A DNA stretch of 64,000 nt, taken from Moniliophthora roreri. Taxonomy: Eukaryota; Basidiomycota; Agaricomycetes; Agaricales; Marasmiaceae. Under the pieces are notes generated by a model. It was not told the origin of the DNA. It saw only the letters and a list, made by a program, of their open reading frames with translations, and ran no database searches. Made by a program: the position numbers and the translations under genes. Of this stretch, positions 33,179 to 43,753 are shown piece by piece. Within the stretch, counting starts at the first letter, position 1. Each line of letters opens with the position of its first letter. The stretch covers positions 1 through 64,000 of the forward strand of contig LATX02000228.1 in the NCBI GenBank assembly GCA_001466705.2, in the 5' to 3' direction.

Positions 33179-34379
33179 CCCTTACTTTCTTTAGCCGGTT
33201 TTGCAATGTACAAATTTACTCATTGGGACACTCTTTTTTGCTATCTGTATTACGACCTGTGCAATGATGAATCACACTTTGGATCACAAAGAGAGACTTC
33301 CACCAGTAGGACTGAATTCCTGTCCGAATCACGTGCTGATGTATGTACACCGTTACACCGGGCGCCCACTTTTACCTCGCATCGGCGGCGGTGAAATCGA
33401 AAAGAGTTGGTTCTCTCTCTCGGTGTCACTTTTGATTTTTAGCGCAACTGGGAGCATCACATGGTATTACGTCCCGCAGCCGTTCAAAAGAATAACAATT
33501 CACGAATCACAGGGTGGCTTTGAAAGAAAAGGGGGCTCCGATGAGACCAGGAGGCAAGATGAGACGTTTGCACTGACTCAGAACCCTTTTTAGACGAAAG
33601 GGACGCTGCGAATCGACCGACTATAACCGCACCCTGCTTTCTATTGAGAACCTTCAGCATCTCTTGCGATATCGCTTACTCACCAGCCTAGAAGGGACTC
33701 TTCGTATTACTACAAAATAACACCCTTCAAGACCACAGTGGCATCTCCTATTTGTTTTTCAGTGCAGACCCCGTCATCATGATTTCGGAAAAAAAACATC
33801 AGGTGCTCTCTTCCGAACCGCTTTGTCGATGTCTTCCGGTAACCTGGGGATGTCGATGGCTTTTCCATGGGTCGACTACTCTTGCTGAGATTCACGTTCT
33901 GTTAAGGCTAGGAATCGTTCTTCACCTCCGTGTACGAGTATCGCTAGGTCACTGGGAAGCCAGGTACGCCCGACAGGTTCTACTGGAAAGGGCTATAGTG
34001 CTGAGCTATTACTATTACTAGGAATCCCTAGATTCTGCTCGGGTATGAAGCGACATCATCACTTGAATGAAGAATTTTGCTTACAGTTTCAATCCCATAG
34101 ATTCTACTACCGCCATTGGAAGTTGAATCGGTTCGAGAGGTTCGAAATGACACCCTTTCCATGTCAAATTCTGGCGCTGAAATGGAGAGTCCTACTTAGA
34201 ACATCAATCCCACACAAGTTCCACCGTTTACCTTCGGAAGCTGGATTCGTCCGAGGAGAGGTTCGAGATATCCTTTTCTTAGCTTCAAATACTGCCATTG
34301 AGGGCGGGCTTTAGGCCGATGTGTCAGAGACTTTGCTGCCAGAATTGGAGAAGGCCAATGAAGATAGGAAACGGGCAGA
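33179..34379. other. Intergenic with short imperfect repeats
   Basis: No gene supported. A frame at 33201-33593 is hydrophobic at its start but has no early ATG and overlaps the RING gene's 3' flank. At 34086-34300 two imperfect copies share words such as atcccatagattctac/atcccacacaagttccacc and ggttcgaga, perhaps debris from the N-terminal part of the next pseudogene. Confidence 0.4.
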
Positions 34380-35620
34380 GATAGCGAGATATGATTGAAA
34401 ATTGTAGAGATGATATCGACACGCTCCTAGTTTTCGTAAGTCACTCACTTGTTCTCTGCCTCATTGCTTAACACTGACGCCGGTCTCTTTCCTCCTGTCG
34501 TCACAGTATTCACGTCGAATCGTATCAATGGCTAGATAAAGACCCCATAGACACCACATTCTTACCCAGTTGATCTCAGTGTGAGTCAATGCTTCACAAT
34601 CCGTCTCCCTCGAGCTAGCCCAGTTCAAACCAGACACATCGTCCGTTCGCATCAACTAATTCTGGTTTCTCAGCCTCATCTTCAGCCTCACCTCCGCGCT
34701 ATTTGGCCTGCTGTCCAAACAATGGGTACGAGAACACCAGCGCGACACCAACGCTCAAACACTAGGAGAAGCTCTGGCGCTACGTCAACTGCGCCGAGAC
34801 AGCTTTGAGAAGTGGGGCGTATCGTCGTTTCTGTCTGCGCTTCCAATTCTCCTCGAGATCGCTCTACTGTTTTTCTTCGTCAGCGTGTCAGATCTCTTAT
34901 CGAACCGTCATCCCGTCCCATTCGTCATTTGCTTTGTTGCGGTACTCGTTCAGTGGCGGGATTGTATTTCCCCACTGCACGGTTACCCACCCTGAAGGCT
35001 CCGAGGGACCAGAGGAGCAACGTCCACCTTGCACACTTCGATCGGCTATCATATCAATTCGTCTGCCCATATAAATCATCTCAGGCATGACTGGTATACC
35101 GGCACTCCAACGTACTCCTACGTTCCTCTCCTCAAATTTCCGTCTATTGACGACTTCCTTCACGAAAAAGTCGACACTTTTGGGATCACGTCGAGTCACC
35201 GGCCCTCGGATTGGTCTTCTTTCGACATCTAGGTAGTCAGACAGTTCGACCGGTATGTATCCCCTTATCCCTCTTTCATTTCAGAAGGTGTACGACTCAC
35301 GCGCTTTTGAATGGACAGCTACGATGTTTCGTGATAGCCCTACAATGATACCTCATCTTCAAAACATCTTGGGAACTATCCCTCATCTCATGCTCTCATC
35401 ATTTTTATTCACATTTCATACAAGCTGCGGCACATATATCTCTACGTCGAAGCCCAAAATTGAAGTGGAAAAAAAGGTCCTCAGCCAAGAGACGCTACGC
35501 CGACCACTTTGATCGACTATTGAGAACCCATCAGACTGCATGGTACTATGCGGAGCCCCCCAGCAGCGTTGGATGGCGCTTTCTCTGATTCGGAAGCTCC
35601 CTCGGCTTAGGCCCACCTTT
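34380..35620 (+). pseudogene. DUF6535-type membrane protein pseudogene
   Basis: Frames carrying the family pattern occur in order: RDDIDTLLVF, then AGLFPPVVTVF, then VESYQWLDKDPIDTT in a shifted frame, then WFLSLIFSLTSALFGLLSKQ with WVREHQRDT, then EKWGVSSFLSALPILLEIAL with LFFFVSVSDLL, then CPYKSSQA followed by TGA where Trp is expected (35085-35090), then AFEWTATMFRDSPTMIPHLQ. The family is common and multicopy in Agaricomycetes; its function is unknown and it has several membrane segments. Frameshifts near 34505 and 34550, internal stops and a lost acceptor site near 34480 make it non-functional. Confidence 0.75.
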
Positions 35621-35665
35621 AGCTAAAGTCGAGGGATCGTCAGCTACCACCACCACTACCAATTT

Positions 35666-36320
35666 TCAATCGAAGGACATACATTTACCGCATTTTTTGC
35701 CTTTGTATTCCATCCATTTCTTAACCGCATCGGGGGTACAAAGGGAGTCTTTTGCACACCATGCAATGTCTTGTGGATATTGCGTCGATTTGCAAAGGCA
35801 GTCCCAATCATTTCTGTGTTGTGTGAAATGAGATTGCATAGGTAGCAAAGAAAAAGGAGATGGCGCACGCGGACTTGCACTCTGTGTCTGGATAATAGTC
35901 CCACTCGCAAGCTTTGACACAGTTCTCGCCTGTGTATGTTTCCTTTTGCTTATCTAGGAAGGTCAATCAGCATCACGGGTGGAGTTTGTTACCAAAAGTA
36001 TATACATATAGCACATTCTTTGTTGTGATACTCCAAGGCTTGCTGTGTGTCTTTGGAATTGCAGTTGGAAGCCACGAAACAATCCTTGACCTGTTTTACA
36101 AACGTTTCATCGTTGCATAGGCAGTTGTGGAAATTTTCTTGTTTCGGATCTATGTGATAACGATGAGACAATATGGTACAGGGAAAGAATTAATAGACCC
36201 ACGTGTACAAGGTGACTTGTCGTACCCTGCGTTTGCGCATTTGGTGATACAATCCAGATTCTTTGCAACGACAGTGAGGGCCGTGCCGAGGGCGATGAAC
36301 AGTAGAGTACGAAGGCGCAT
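35666..36320 (-). CDS. Small secreted protein with two tandem CFEM domains
   Basis: Four exons on the minus strand: 36203-36320, 36006-36149, 35875-35929 and 35666-35813, giving 154 residues. Signal peptide MRLRTLLFIALGTALTVVA is followed by eight Cys in CFEM spacing (C-x3-C, then C, then NCLC, then DCFVASNC, then C). A second set of eight follows: NCVKAC, EC, DCLC, WCAKDSLC and a final C. In both sets C-L-C is followed by the usual gap to C-x4-C or C-x5-C. CFEM proteins are secreted or GPI-anchored; some take up haem, others act in adhesion or host interaction. No GPI signal is seen after the second domain, so it is probably released. Introns of 53, 76 and 61 bp all join in frame. The gene lies next to the transposon-rich flank. 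Confidence 0.85.
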
Positions 36321-36722
36321 ATTGGATTGTAGAGGAAGGGCAAGTGCAACGATAGCAATGGAGTTTTTTCTCTTATTAGTGTGTCGGGATTAGTGTCGGG
36401 TGTCTGGGATCAGTGTCGGAGACGGGATCGGTATCAGGAGTCTAAGTATAATGCCCCGTCCGTATGACTACCATCCGATCCGTATCCGATTTCGAGGGAC
36501 AAGTATTGCCGCCGCCAGGTTTGCACAAGATATCGTAGACTCGCAAGCCGGTTCGTACGGTGACTCTTGCACTCCTAGCGGATGTGCGAGTGTCGGAAGA
36601 GGCAGAAAGGGAGGATATGAAATTCGTTCGGGTAGGGCGAGTCACCGTACGGACCGGAGTCTGGTACCCACCGTCGACCTGGATGAGGTATACCGCTAAC
36701 TTGAATGATGGAATGGTATCAA
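36321..36722. other. Upstream region of the CFEM gene
   Basis: Contains the words gtgtcggga, gtgtcgggtgtctggga and gtgtcggagacggga in near-tandem (about 36378-36430), a short imperfect repeat that may be part of the promoter. No other gene is supported here. Confidence 0.45.
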
Positions 36723-36748
36723 GGTACACTATGTATGAGTAGTGTACC
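36723..36748. repeat. Hairpin, 9-bp stem
   Basis: ggtacacta, 8-base loop, tagtgtacc: a perfect inverted repeat. It marks the place where the sequence to the right becomes CpG-free. Confidence 0.8.
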
Positions 36749-36761
36749 AAAAATATAATGG

Positions 36762-36787
36762 GACTGTCCTGATTAGTGAGGACAGTC
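36762..36787. repeat. Hairpin, 9-bp stem, second
   Basis: gactgtcct, loop gattagtg, aggacagtc: perfect inverted repeat 13 bp after the previous one. Both may belong to a transposon terminus. Confidence 0.8.
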
Positions 36788-36988
36788 TAATATGTGATAT
36801 ATGTGGTGTGCTGGAGGCTGGCTGGGTGGGCCTGAACAGCAGAGACACAAGTATTCAGGTGAAATGAGGGACAAGTGAAAGAACATAGTCTGAACTCAAA
36901 TGTGTGTGGGAATGGGAATATGACCTGCTTATGCAGGTCTTATGTCATTTGGTGTACAGATTACCAAGCAGAAAGTAACTCAGGAGGC
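36788..36988 (+). mobile_element. CpG-poor transposon sequence, left of gypsy-2
   Basis: No CG is seen from about 36749 to the gypsy-2 LTR. In the plus frame QITKQKVTQEAE spans the target site and continues after gypsy-2 at 43364, so the older element is split by gypsy-2. A 12-bp palindromic word (gacctgctta.. gcaggtc) lies at about 36921-36936. Confidence 0.6.
36984..36988 (+). repeat. Target site duplication GAGGC, left
   Basis: Perfect match to 43364-43368 on the other side of gypsy-2; 5 bp as usual for gypsy integrases. Confidence 0.95.
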
Positions 36989-37382
36989 TGTTACGAACAT
37001 GTCTTTTTCTACTATAGTCTAGCTTTCTTCTCCCCGAACGTTGTACTACCATGTGACCGCGATTATTCTTTCTCTTTCTATGACCTTCTGTTGACTCAAT
37101 GTGACTGTAAAACAGCTCCAATGTAGTATTACTAAACATTCTCTCAAGTTCTATAACGTTCTAGTAAGTACAAATGAGTAGCTACAATGTACCTATTTAA
37201 GGACTGCAGAACTGGGTCTAAGCTCCTCAGCTTGACCTGGTTAATCATAACTTGTGTCTAGTAACGAACCGTTGGAACTCAGAACCTCAGAAGCCTCTGA
37301 GCAAACTCGAACTTGAACCTTGTCTCGATCTTGCTGCGATAGCGAGGTTGAGTGTTGACGTTGCTATGCAAGTGATGTAACA
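36989..37382 (+). repeat. gypsy-2 5' LTR
   Basis: 394 bp, tgttacgaac to gatgtaaca. TATTTAA at 37194-37200 and tcagcttgacct at 37227-37238. It differs from the 3' LTR at under ten places, most of them CG versus TG or CA, plus a 2-bp indel. Confidence 0.95.
37227..37238 (+). promoter_or_regulatory. Probable transcript 5' end and self-primer sequence
   Basis: tcagcttgacct begins 33 bp after the start of TATTTAA, where transcription should start. Its exact complement aggtcaagctga lies at 37385-37396. Confidence 0.65.
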
Positions 37383-37384
37383 TA

Positions 37385-37396
37385 AGGTCAAGCTGA
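37385..37396 (+). promoter_or_regulatory. Primer binding site, self-complementary type
   Basis: aggtcaagctga starts 2 bp after the LTR end. It lacks the TGG start typical of tRNA 3' ends and pairs instead with the LTR at 37227-37238, as in Tf1/sushi elements where the cleaved mRNA 5' end primes synthesis. Confidence 0.7.
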
Positions 37397-37807
37397 TCTA
37401 TGCCAACCTAGCAGAGGTTTAGGCACCACCACCAACACGACACCTCCAAAGTTGCCGTTGACTGTGGAGCAAGAAGGACAGATCGATAAGGACATCTCGT
37501 TAACAGAACGGCTAGCAAAGCTAGGGATCGGCATCCCGGGGAACCCACATCGACTTCGCATACAATTATAACCCACCACCACCGGCAGACCACCATCCAG
37601 CAGTTGAGCAACTTGCTTGGGCCAGAAGAAACAACAGATACCAAAGAACGAACAGTCGAAAGGACCTTGAACAACTCGACCCCAGAATCCACTGAAGAAG
37701 ACTTGTCTACGAACACGAACTTCGAAGACTCAGAAGAGAAGACAGAGAAATCACCAGACAAATCAACCGGCTTATCATTCTTCAGCACTTATGAAGAAGA
37801 AGAAACA

Positions 37808-38764
37808 ATGTCTGAAAGTGGCAGCTCAACTCTGAAACATGGACCGAAGGAGGAAAAGACCCAGACTCAGATGATGATCGAAATCTCGACTGCGGTTCTG
37901 GAAGAAATGGAAAAGAAGAAAAAGGAAAAGGGTTCCAAGGTAGTGGCACTGGACCCTTTTGAAGGAGATAGGAAGAATACAAAGAGATTCCTTATGGAAG
38001 TCGAAATCTATCTCCGCATGCACCCCGCTGATTATGACACAGATGAGAAAAAGTGTCTATTTTTGCTATCCTACCTCCGAGAACGAGACACCCAGTCCTG
38101 GAAGAAGGTCTGGACCGAGAAGATCTTTAATCGCAAAAGTAAAGACTCTGAGTTGATGTTTGACAAACTCAAAGAAGAATTTAAGAAGCATTACCTACCT
38201 GCCGACATACAGGCAGAGGCGCAACTCCAGATTGAAGAAGCAAAGATGATGGATAGAGCTGACAATTACGTCAACAAATTCCGAGTTATGGCCGATGAAT
38301 CAGGATACAATGATCAGGTGCTCATTCACATCTTCTGAAAAGGCCTGCCGAACTCTCTAGCCGCGAAAATCCTTAATCAGCCACAAGGAAGGCCTGCCGA
38401 CCTCGAAGGATGGTACGAAGCAGCGATCAGATATGATGAACAGTTCAAGTACTACGAAGTGGTACAGAAGCCCAAGCGATTCCGGGTAGTCGACGATAAA
38501 AAGAAGAAGGTCTTGATCAATCGCATGGGGACCCAGTTGAATGAAGAAGAACAAAAGAAGTACATGGCTGACGGACAATGCTTCCGATGCACCAAACAAG
38601 GACACATGGCTAGGGACTGCCCGACGAAGCAGGGTGAAAAGAAAGAAGAAAAAAAGAAGTTAAGCGCCAGGGAAGCCTATGTGAAGATCCAGGCCATTGT
38701 ATGGGAACAGGGAACAGAACAGCAGATGGAGCTGTTGGACATTATGGAAGTGGAGGGTTTTTAA
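37808..38764 (+). pseudogene. gypsy-2 gag (capsid and zinc knuckle)
   Basis: First ATG in frame is 37808 (MSESGSS); the frame is open from 37604 without ATG. The Retrotrans_gag region spans ALDPFEGDRKNTKRFLMEVE through NKFRVMADESGYND. A TGA at 38336-38338 interrupts F-[stop]-KGLP, where Arg (CGA) is expected. After it come LEGWYEAAIRYDEQF, a zinc knuckle CFRCTKQGHMARDC (C-x2-C-x4-H-x4-C) and the C-terminus MEVEGF followed by TAA at 38762-38764. The last codons include the slippery site used to enter pol. Confidence 0.88.
38755..38761 (+). promoter_or_regulatory. -1 ribosomal frameshift heptamer GGGTTTT
   Basis: In the gag frame it reads G GGT TTT directly before TAA. Slipping back one base continues GGG TTT TTA AAG into the pol frame (FLKWWKRP). 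The same heptamer precedes the gag stop of gypsy-3 at 58502-58508. Fits the X XXY YYZ rule. Confidence 0.75.
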
Positions 38765-41700
38765 AGTGGTGGAAGAGGCCGACGCTCTCCCTGCCACCCC
38801 CAATCACTATCTTGAACGTTGTACTAGCTAAGCAGACTCAAAATTCTATGCATATACCACTGTCTTACAACGACGAGATAGGAAAAGTCGGAACAAATGC
38901 GCTTCTAGATTCTGGAGCAGGAGGACTCTTCATGAGTTCAGAAAAGGCTATGAAATTAGGACTACCGTGAACACAATTACAACACAAGATCAAGGTGTTC
39001 AACGTAGACGGAACCCCGAATAAAACAGCATGGATCACCCAATCAGTAACGGCAAAATATGTTATCGGAACTAAAGAAATGACTGACACTTTCCTGATCT
39101 CCGGGTTGGGAAAAGAAGAAGTCATCCTGGGATTACCCTGGCTAAGGAAATACAACCTGGATGTAGACTGGATCACCGGATGAATGACTTTCCCAAATCG
39201 ACGATATGTAAAGATCCCTCGGGTTTGCAGAGTATTGGACTTTGAACCACCGGAAGAACTCATTCGGAGGATAGATATCAGAGCTAAGTTGTCTACCTCT
39301 CAAAGGTTGGAACATGGTGTTGATCAAGGCGAAGCGAAGCCCTCAAATGCTATACCGGAATACCTCACACAATATCAAGCGCAGTTCGAGGATAAAGTGG
39401 TGGAACGATTCCCGATATCTCGATCATATGATCATGTGATCGAACTTAAACCGGAATTTACACCACGGGATTGCAAGGTCTATTCTCTCATGGCATTGGA
39501 ACAAGTGGAACTGGACAACTTCTTGGAAGAAAATCTCTGAAAAGGATACATTTGGAAATTGAAATCCCCTATGGCATCACCATTCTTCTTTGTAGGCAAG
39601 AAGAAGAAAGGAAAGTTGCGACCAACCCAGGATTATCGAAGGCTGAATCACAGAACTGTCAAAAATGCGTACCCTTTACCTCTCATTTTGGATCTCATTG
39701 ACAAGCTGAAAGATGCCACCATCTTCTCGAAGTTGGACCTGCGTAATGGCTACAACAACGTCCAAATCAAAGATGGAGATCAATGGAAGGCTGCGTTCAA
39801 GACCAATTGGGGCCTATTCGAACCAACGGTAATGTTCTTCGGCCTTATGAATTCCCCAGCCACATTCCAAGCCTTCATGGACGACGTTCTGCAAGACTTC
39901 ATAGCAGAAGGATGGTGTTTGGTTTACATGGACGACATCTTGATTTATTCGGAATCTGAAGAACAACATCAGACCCGGACCAGACGACTCCTTCAACGAC
40001 TTAAAGAACAGGACCTTTACCTTAAGCTGCACAAATGCCGATTCAACGTCCACGAGATAGACTTCTTGGGACTCATCATCAGACCAGGACATGTGGCCAT
40101 GGATCCAGTGAAACTGTCTGGAATCAGCGAATGGCCCGCCCCAAAAACAGTAACAGGAGTATGAAGCTTCACGGGGTTCACCAACTTCTACCGCAAATTC
40201 ATCAGAAACTATTCGGCAATCGTGAAACCATTGTACGACTTGACGAAAAAGAGGACACCTTTTGAATGGACAGCGACCTGCGAAGCAGCCTTTCAAACTC
40301 TGAAACGGAGATTCCAATTGGAACTGGTCTTACGAATGCCAGATCCGAAGAAGCTGTTTATCATTGAGACTGACACATCCAAGTGGGCATCAGGGGGAGT
40401 ACTATGGCAACTAGGACTGGACGGAGAACTGCACCCTTGTGGATACATTTCCCATGCTTTCGATGCGACCAAACAGAACTATGAGATTTACGACAGAGAA
40501 CTGTTCGCAATCGTCCAAGCGTTGGAAACATGGAGGCATTACCTAATGGAAGGACCACACCTGGTGACCGTCCTATGTGGTCACAAGAATCTCACTTACT
40601 TCTGGACAGCCCAAAAGTTAAATTGAAGACAGGCCAGGTGGAGCCTCGTCCTATCCCTTTTCAACCTACGATTAGTGCATGTCCCAGGCAGAGAGATGGT
40701 TCAATCAGATGTGTTGTCTAGAAGAGATGACCACATTGCAGGGGAGGACAATGATAATGAAGACGTTGTCTTGTTGCCTGCAAGGCTCTTCATCAATGTG
40801 GTTGATGTGGAACTACAAGATAAGTTGAAAGATCGATTGGGATCAGACGACTTTCACAAGATGACTTTAGAGACATTGATGACCACAGGGTTACTGCCAA
40901 TCAAATCGGCACTCTCAGACTGGGAGATCAACGACAGCCTGATACAGTACAAGGGACAAATTTACGTACCTGGTGATGTTGTCCTGCAGCGAGAAATTGT
41001 GCGCACCATCCACAAGGGACAGCTGTTTGGACACCCGGGACAGTTCGGAATGGTGGACTTGGTACAACGGGACTACTGGTGGCCAGGAATGGTGAAATTC
41101 ATAAAGAGCTTCATGGACGGATGTGCGACATGCCAGCAGATGAAAATCAATATGCATCCAACGAGAACTGGGATACAGCTGATCGAAGGCACTCTGAATG
41201 TGACCCTATTTCAGATTATCACGATGGACCTAGTGACAGACCTGCCTCTTTCGGACGGCTTCAATACCATAATGGTCATGGTAGACCATTCGTCCTCGAA
41301 GGAGGCTATTTTCATTCCATGCACTAAGAAATTGGACGCCACTCAGGTGGCAGAATTGCTGCTACGAAACGTGTACAAACGATATGGGCTACCAGACAAG
41401 ATCATATCCGATCGAGACCCAAGATTCGCAGCCATGGTGTTCCAGGAAACTACAAGATTATTGGGAATAAAACACGCAATGAGTACAGCCTATCATCCTC
41501 AAAGTGACGGAGAATCTGAAAGGGTTAACTAGGAAATGGAGATCTACCTGAGAATGTTCTGTTCCAAAGAACAAACTGAATGGAGCTCCTATCTCCATAT
41601 GGCAGAGTTTGCGCACAATAACAGGACCCATTCAGTAACTCGGAATTCTCCGTTCTTCATGATTATGGGATACCACCCCAGACCCCTGCCAATGGCCTTC

Positions 41701-42255
41701 GAAAAGACTTCTGTCCCATCGGTAGAAGAAAGGCTAAACAGACTCCAAAGACTACGAGGAGAGGTAGCTGCAATGATGGACATAGCAAGGAGGAAAATGA
41801 TCGAACGAGAAAAAAGGGGACTAGACAAGTTTGAGGAAGGTCAGAAGGTGTGGCTGGAAGGGAAGAATCTAGACTTTGGATACCCAAATTGGAAGTTATC
41901 GCCGAAACGGGAGGGACCTTTTGTGATTGAACAGATCATGGGACCGGTAACCTACAAACTGAAGCTACTGAAACAATGGAGGATCCATCCTGTATTCCAT
42001 GCTGGGCTCCTGAGGCTGTATAAAGAAACCAAGGCCCATGGACAGAACTTCATAGAACCACCCCTGGACATAGTAGAAGGGCACGAAGAGTTTGAAGTGG
42101 AAGCAATCATAGGTCACAAGCCGCTGTGGAAGCCTAGACGATTCCTCATGTCATGGAAAGGCTTTGATTCCTCTCACAATGAATGGAAGATGAAAGAGGA
42201 ACTCGAACATGCAATGGAGATTTACCTGGACTATATAATCAAGAACAGGCTCTGA
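38755..42255 (+). pseudogene. gypsy-2 pol: protease, RT, RNase H, integrase, chromodomain
   Basis: One frame throughout. Protease ALLDSGAGGLF near 38905. RT 39559-40160 with SKLDLRNGYNNVQI, FFGLMNSPATFQAFMDD and YMDD. RNase H from IIETDTSKWASGGVLW. Integrase HHCC segment (HPGQFGMVDLVQRDYWWPGM, CATC), then core D (TMDLVTDLP), D (SDRDPRF) and E (DGESERVN). GPY/F module REGPF...IHPVFHAGLL and chromodomain EFEVEAIIGHK...FDSSHNEWK. In-frame stops: TGA at 38968, 39181, 39538, 40162 and 40624, TAG at 41530. At 39538, 40162 and 40624 the family consensus is Arg. The enzyme is therefore inactive unless stops are read through. Confidence 0.92.
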
Positions 42256-42284
42256 AACGAGAATCTAACCCATCACCCGAAAAC

Positions 42285-42902
42285 ATGTCTTATGCTGTTC
42301 AAAACTCTACTCCACGAACCTCCCCTTCCTCGACCCCACAACTGACACCACATATCACCCTCCCTCACCGACTGAACAAAGAACCTCTATGCTTTTACAA
42401 GCCAATCCCGATTCATGTGATCCCCGTCGAAACCTTGAACAGCTTTTCCCCCTCTGCCAGACCGACCACAATCGACAGCTGTTTCGAAATCTGGGACCCC
42501 CCAACAGTCAAGGAAGAGTTCGATCCCATCGACGAATGTCCAGATGCATGTGAAGTGCTGTGCTGCTATACACCGAAGACATCAGATCAACAACCAGTAG
42601 GCATGATAAGATGCCGACACCCTGACGTCATGGACAAATACATCGAATACTACGTCTGCAAATGGTGCTATGGTCTTCACCATCGATTCTGCGGAATGGA
42701 AATAGTGGAACAAAGGAAGCTCGAAAGGTCCTCACTGCAGACTGAAGAAACCGAACAGAAAGATGGAGATCAGACGGCCAAGCCCTGGGGACCCTGCTGG
42801 GATGAGAATTCTTGGGAAAAGAACTGGTGGGCAGACACGGCGGAATGGGCTAAATGGCATAATGAAGATGGATCTGCCAGAACAACGATGGCCTCCGTCT
42901 AA
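42285..42902 (+). CDS. gypsy-2 accessory ORF3: Cys-rich protein after pol
   Basis: 205 residues from ATG 42285, 30 bp after the pol stop and in a different frame. The start context AAACATGTC is shared with gypsy-1 ORF3. The N-terminus is Ser/Thr/Pro-rich. The middle carries CPDACEVLCC, then CRHPDVMDKYIEYYVCKWCY and HHRFCGMEIV, a likely zinc-binding cluster. The C-terminus is Trp-rich (WGPCWDENSWEKNWWADTAEW). It has no stop codon, unlike gag and pol of the same element. No known family was recognised; short motifs match the copia central region. It could be a nucleic-acid-binding or packaging accessory protein. Confidence 0.7.
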   Translation: MSYAVQNSTPRTSPSSTPQLTPHITLPHRLNKEPLCFYKPIPIHVIPVETLNSFSPSARPTTIDSCFEIWDPPTVKEEFDPIDECPDACEVLCCYTPKTSDQQPVGMIRCRHPDVMDKYIEYYVCKWCYGLHHRFCGMEIVEQRKLERSSLQTEETEQKDGDQTAKPWGPCWDENSWEKNWWADTAEWAKWHNEDGSARTTMASV

Positions 42903-42971
42903 CAGATCTCTTGGATAGGCCATGATAATGGTATGGCAAAGATGGAACTTTGCCCTTTAACATGGGGGTAG

Positions 42972-43363
42972 TGTTACGAACACGTCTTTTTCTACTATAG
43001 TCTAGCTTTCTTCTCCCCGAACGTTGTACTACCATGTGACCGCGATTATTCTTTCTCTTTCTATGACCTTCTGTTGACTCAATGTGACTGTAAAACAGCT
43101 CCAATGTAGTATTACTAAACATTCTCTCAAGTTCTATAACGTTCTAGTAAGTACAAATGAGTAGCTACAATGTACCTATTTAAGGACTGCAGAACTGGGT
43201 CTAAGCTCCTCAGCTTGACCTGGTTAATCATAACTTGTGTCTAGTAATGAACCGTTGGAACTCAGAACCTCAGAAGCCTCTGAGCGAACTTGAACTTGAA
43301 CCTTGTCTCGATCTTGCTGCAATCGAGGTTGAGTGTTGACGTTGCTATGCAAGTGACATAACA
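42972..43363 (+). repeat. gypsy-2 3' LTR
   Basis: 392 bp, tgttacgaacac to gacataaca, preceded by the purine tract catgggggtag. TATTTAA at 43177-43183 and tcagcttgacct at 43210-43221. Confidence 0.95.
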
Positions 43364-43752
43364 GAGGCTGAAAGAGCTTGTTGAGCAAAAGAGATTCACA
43401 TATGCATCTTGAAGTGATCACAAGCATTGGGAGAAGAAGTGACATGGGAGAACATTGGTTTGGGAACACAGAAGTTTTTGCATGACTTTTTCATGACACA
43501 TCAGAGGGTTGGGAGAATGATACTCAAGTCTATGGTGGTCCAGAAGAAAAAAGGTGTTCATGTCATCCACACACGACATCCAGTGGATCCTGTAAGTTAT
43601 TCCTCTTCCTTGACATTGTAGAAACTAAACCTTTTTCCCAGATTCTGACCAACATATTTGGATGATTGAGCTTTTTGTGCAGCTCCTGTGCTAATTGAGG
43701 TCCTTTGGCAGAAGGAATGCTTTATTTTGCATTCCTTGTGCCAACTGAGCTC

Positions 43753-43753
43753 N
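43753..43753. other. Assembly gap with exact flanking repeat
   Basis: 759 bp before the N are repeated after it without visible difference, including most of the gypsy-2 3' LTR. Unmerged contig overlap. Confidence 0.95.

Larger units (their letters stand above)
36989..43363 (+). mobile_element. gypsy-2: complete chromodomain Ty3/gypsy retrotransposon
   Basis: Bounded by 5' LTR 36989-37382 and 3' LTR 42972-43363 and by a perfect GAGGC duplication. Order: LTR, self-complementary priming site, gag, -1 frameshift, protease, RT, RNase H, integrase, chromodomain, ORF3, G-tract (catgggggtag), LTR. All pol segments stay in one frame with no indel; the damage is point stops. This makes it a young but inactivated copy. 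It sits inside an older transposon. Confidence 0.95.

Noticed and set aside
33201..33593. Membrane protein gene after the RING gene
   Set aside because: No ATG before the hydrophobic start, immediate overlap with the RING 3' flank, and no family resemblance.
38336..41532. TGA read as a sense codon or programmed readthrough in gypsy-2
   Set aside because: Host genes here (SUMO, cyclin, transporter) end with normal TGA or TAA. The TGAs fall at scattered Arg sites and fit CpG decay; seven recoding events in one element would be implausible.
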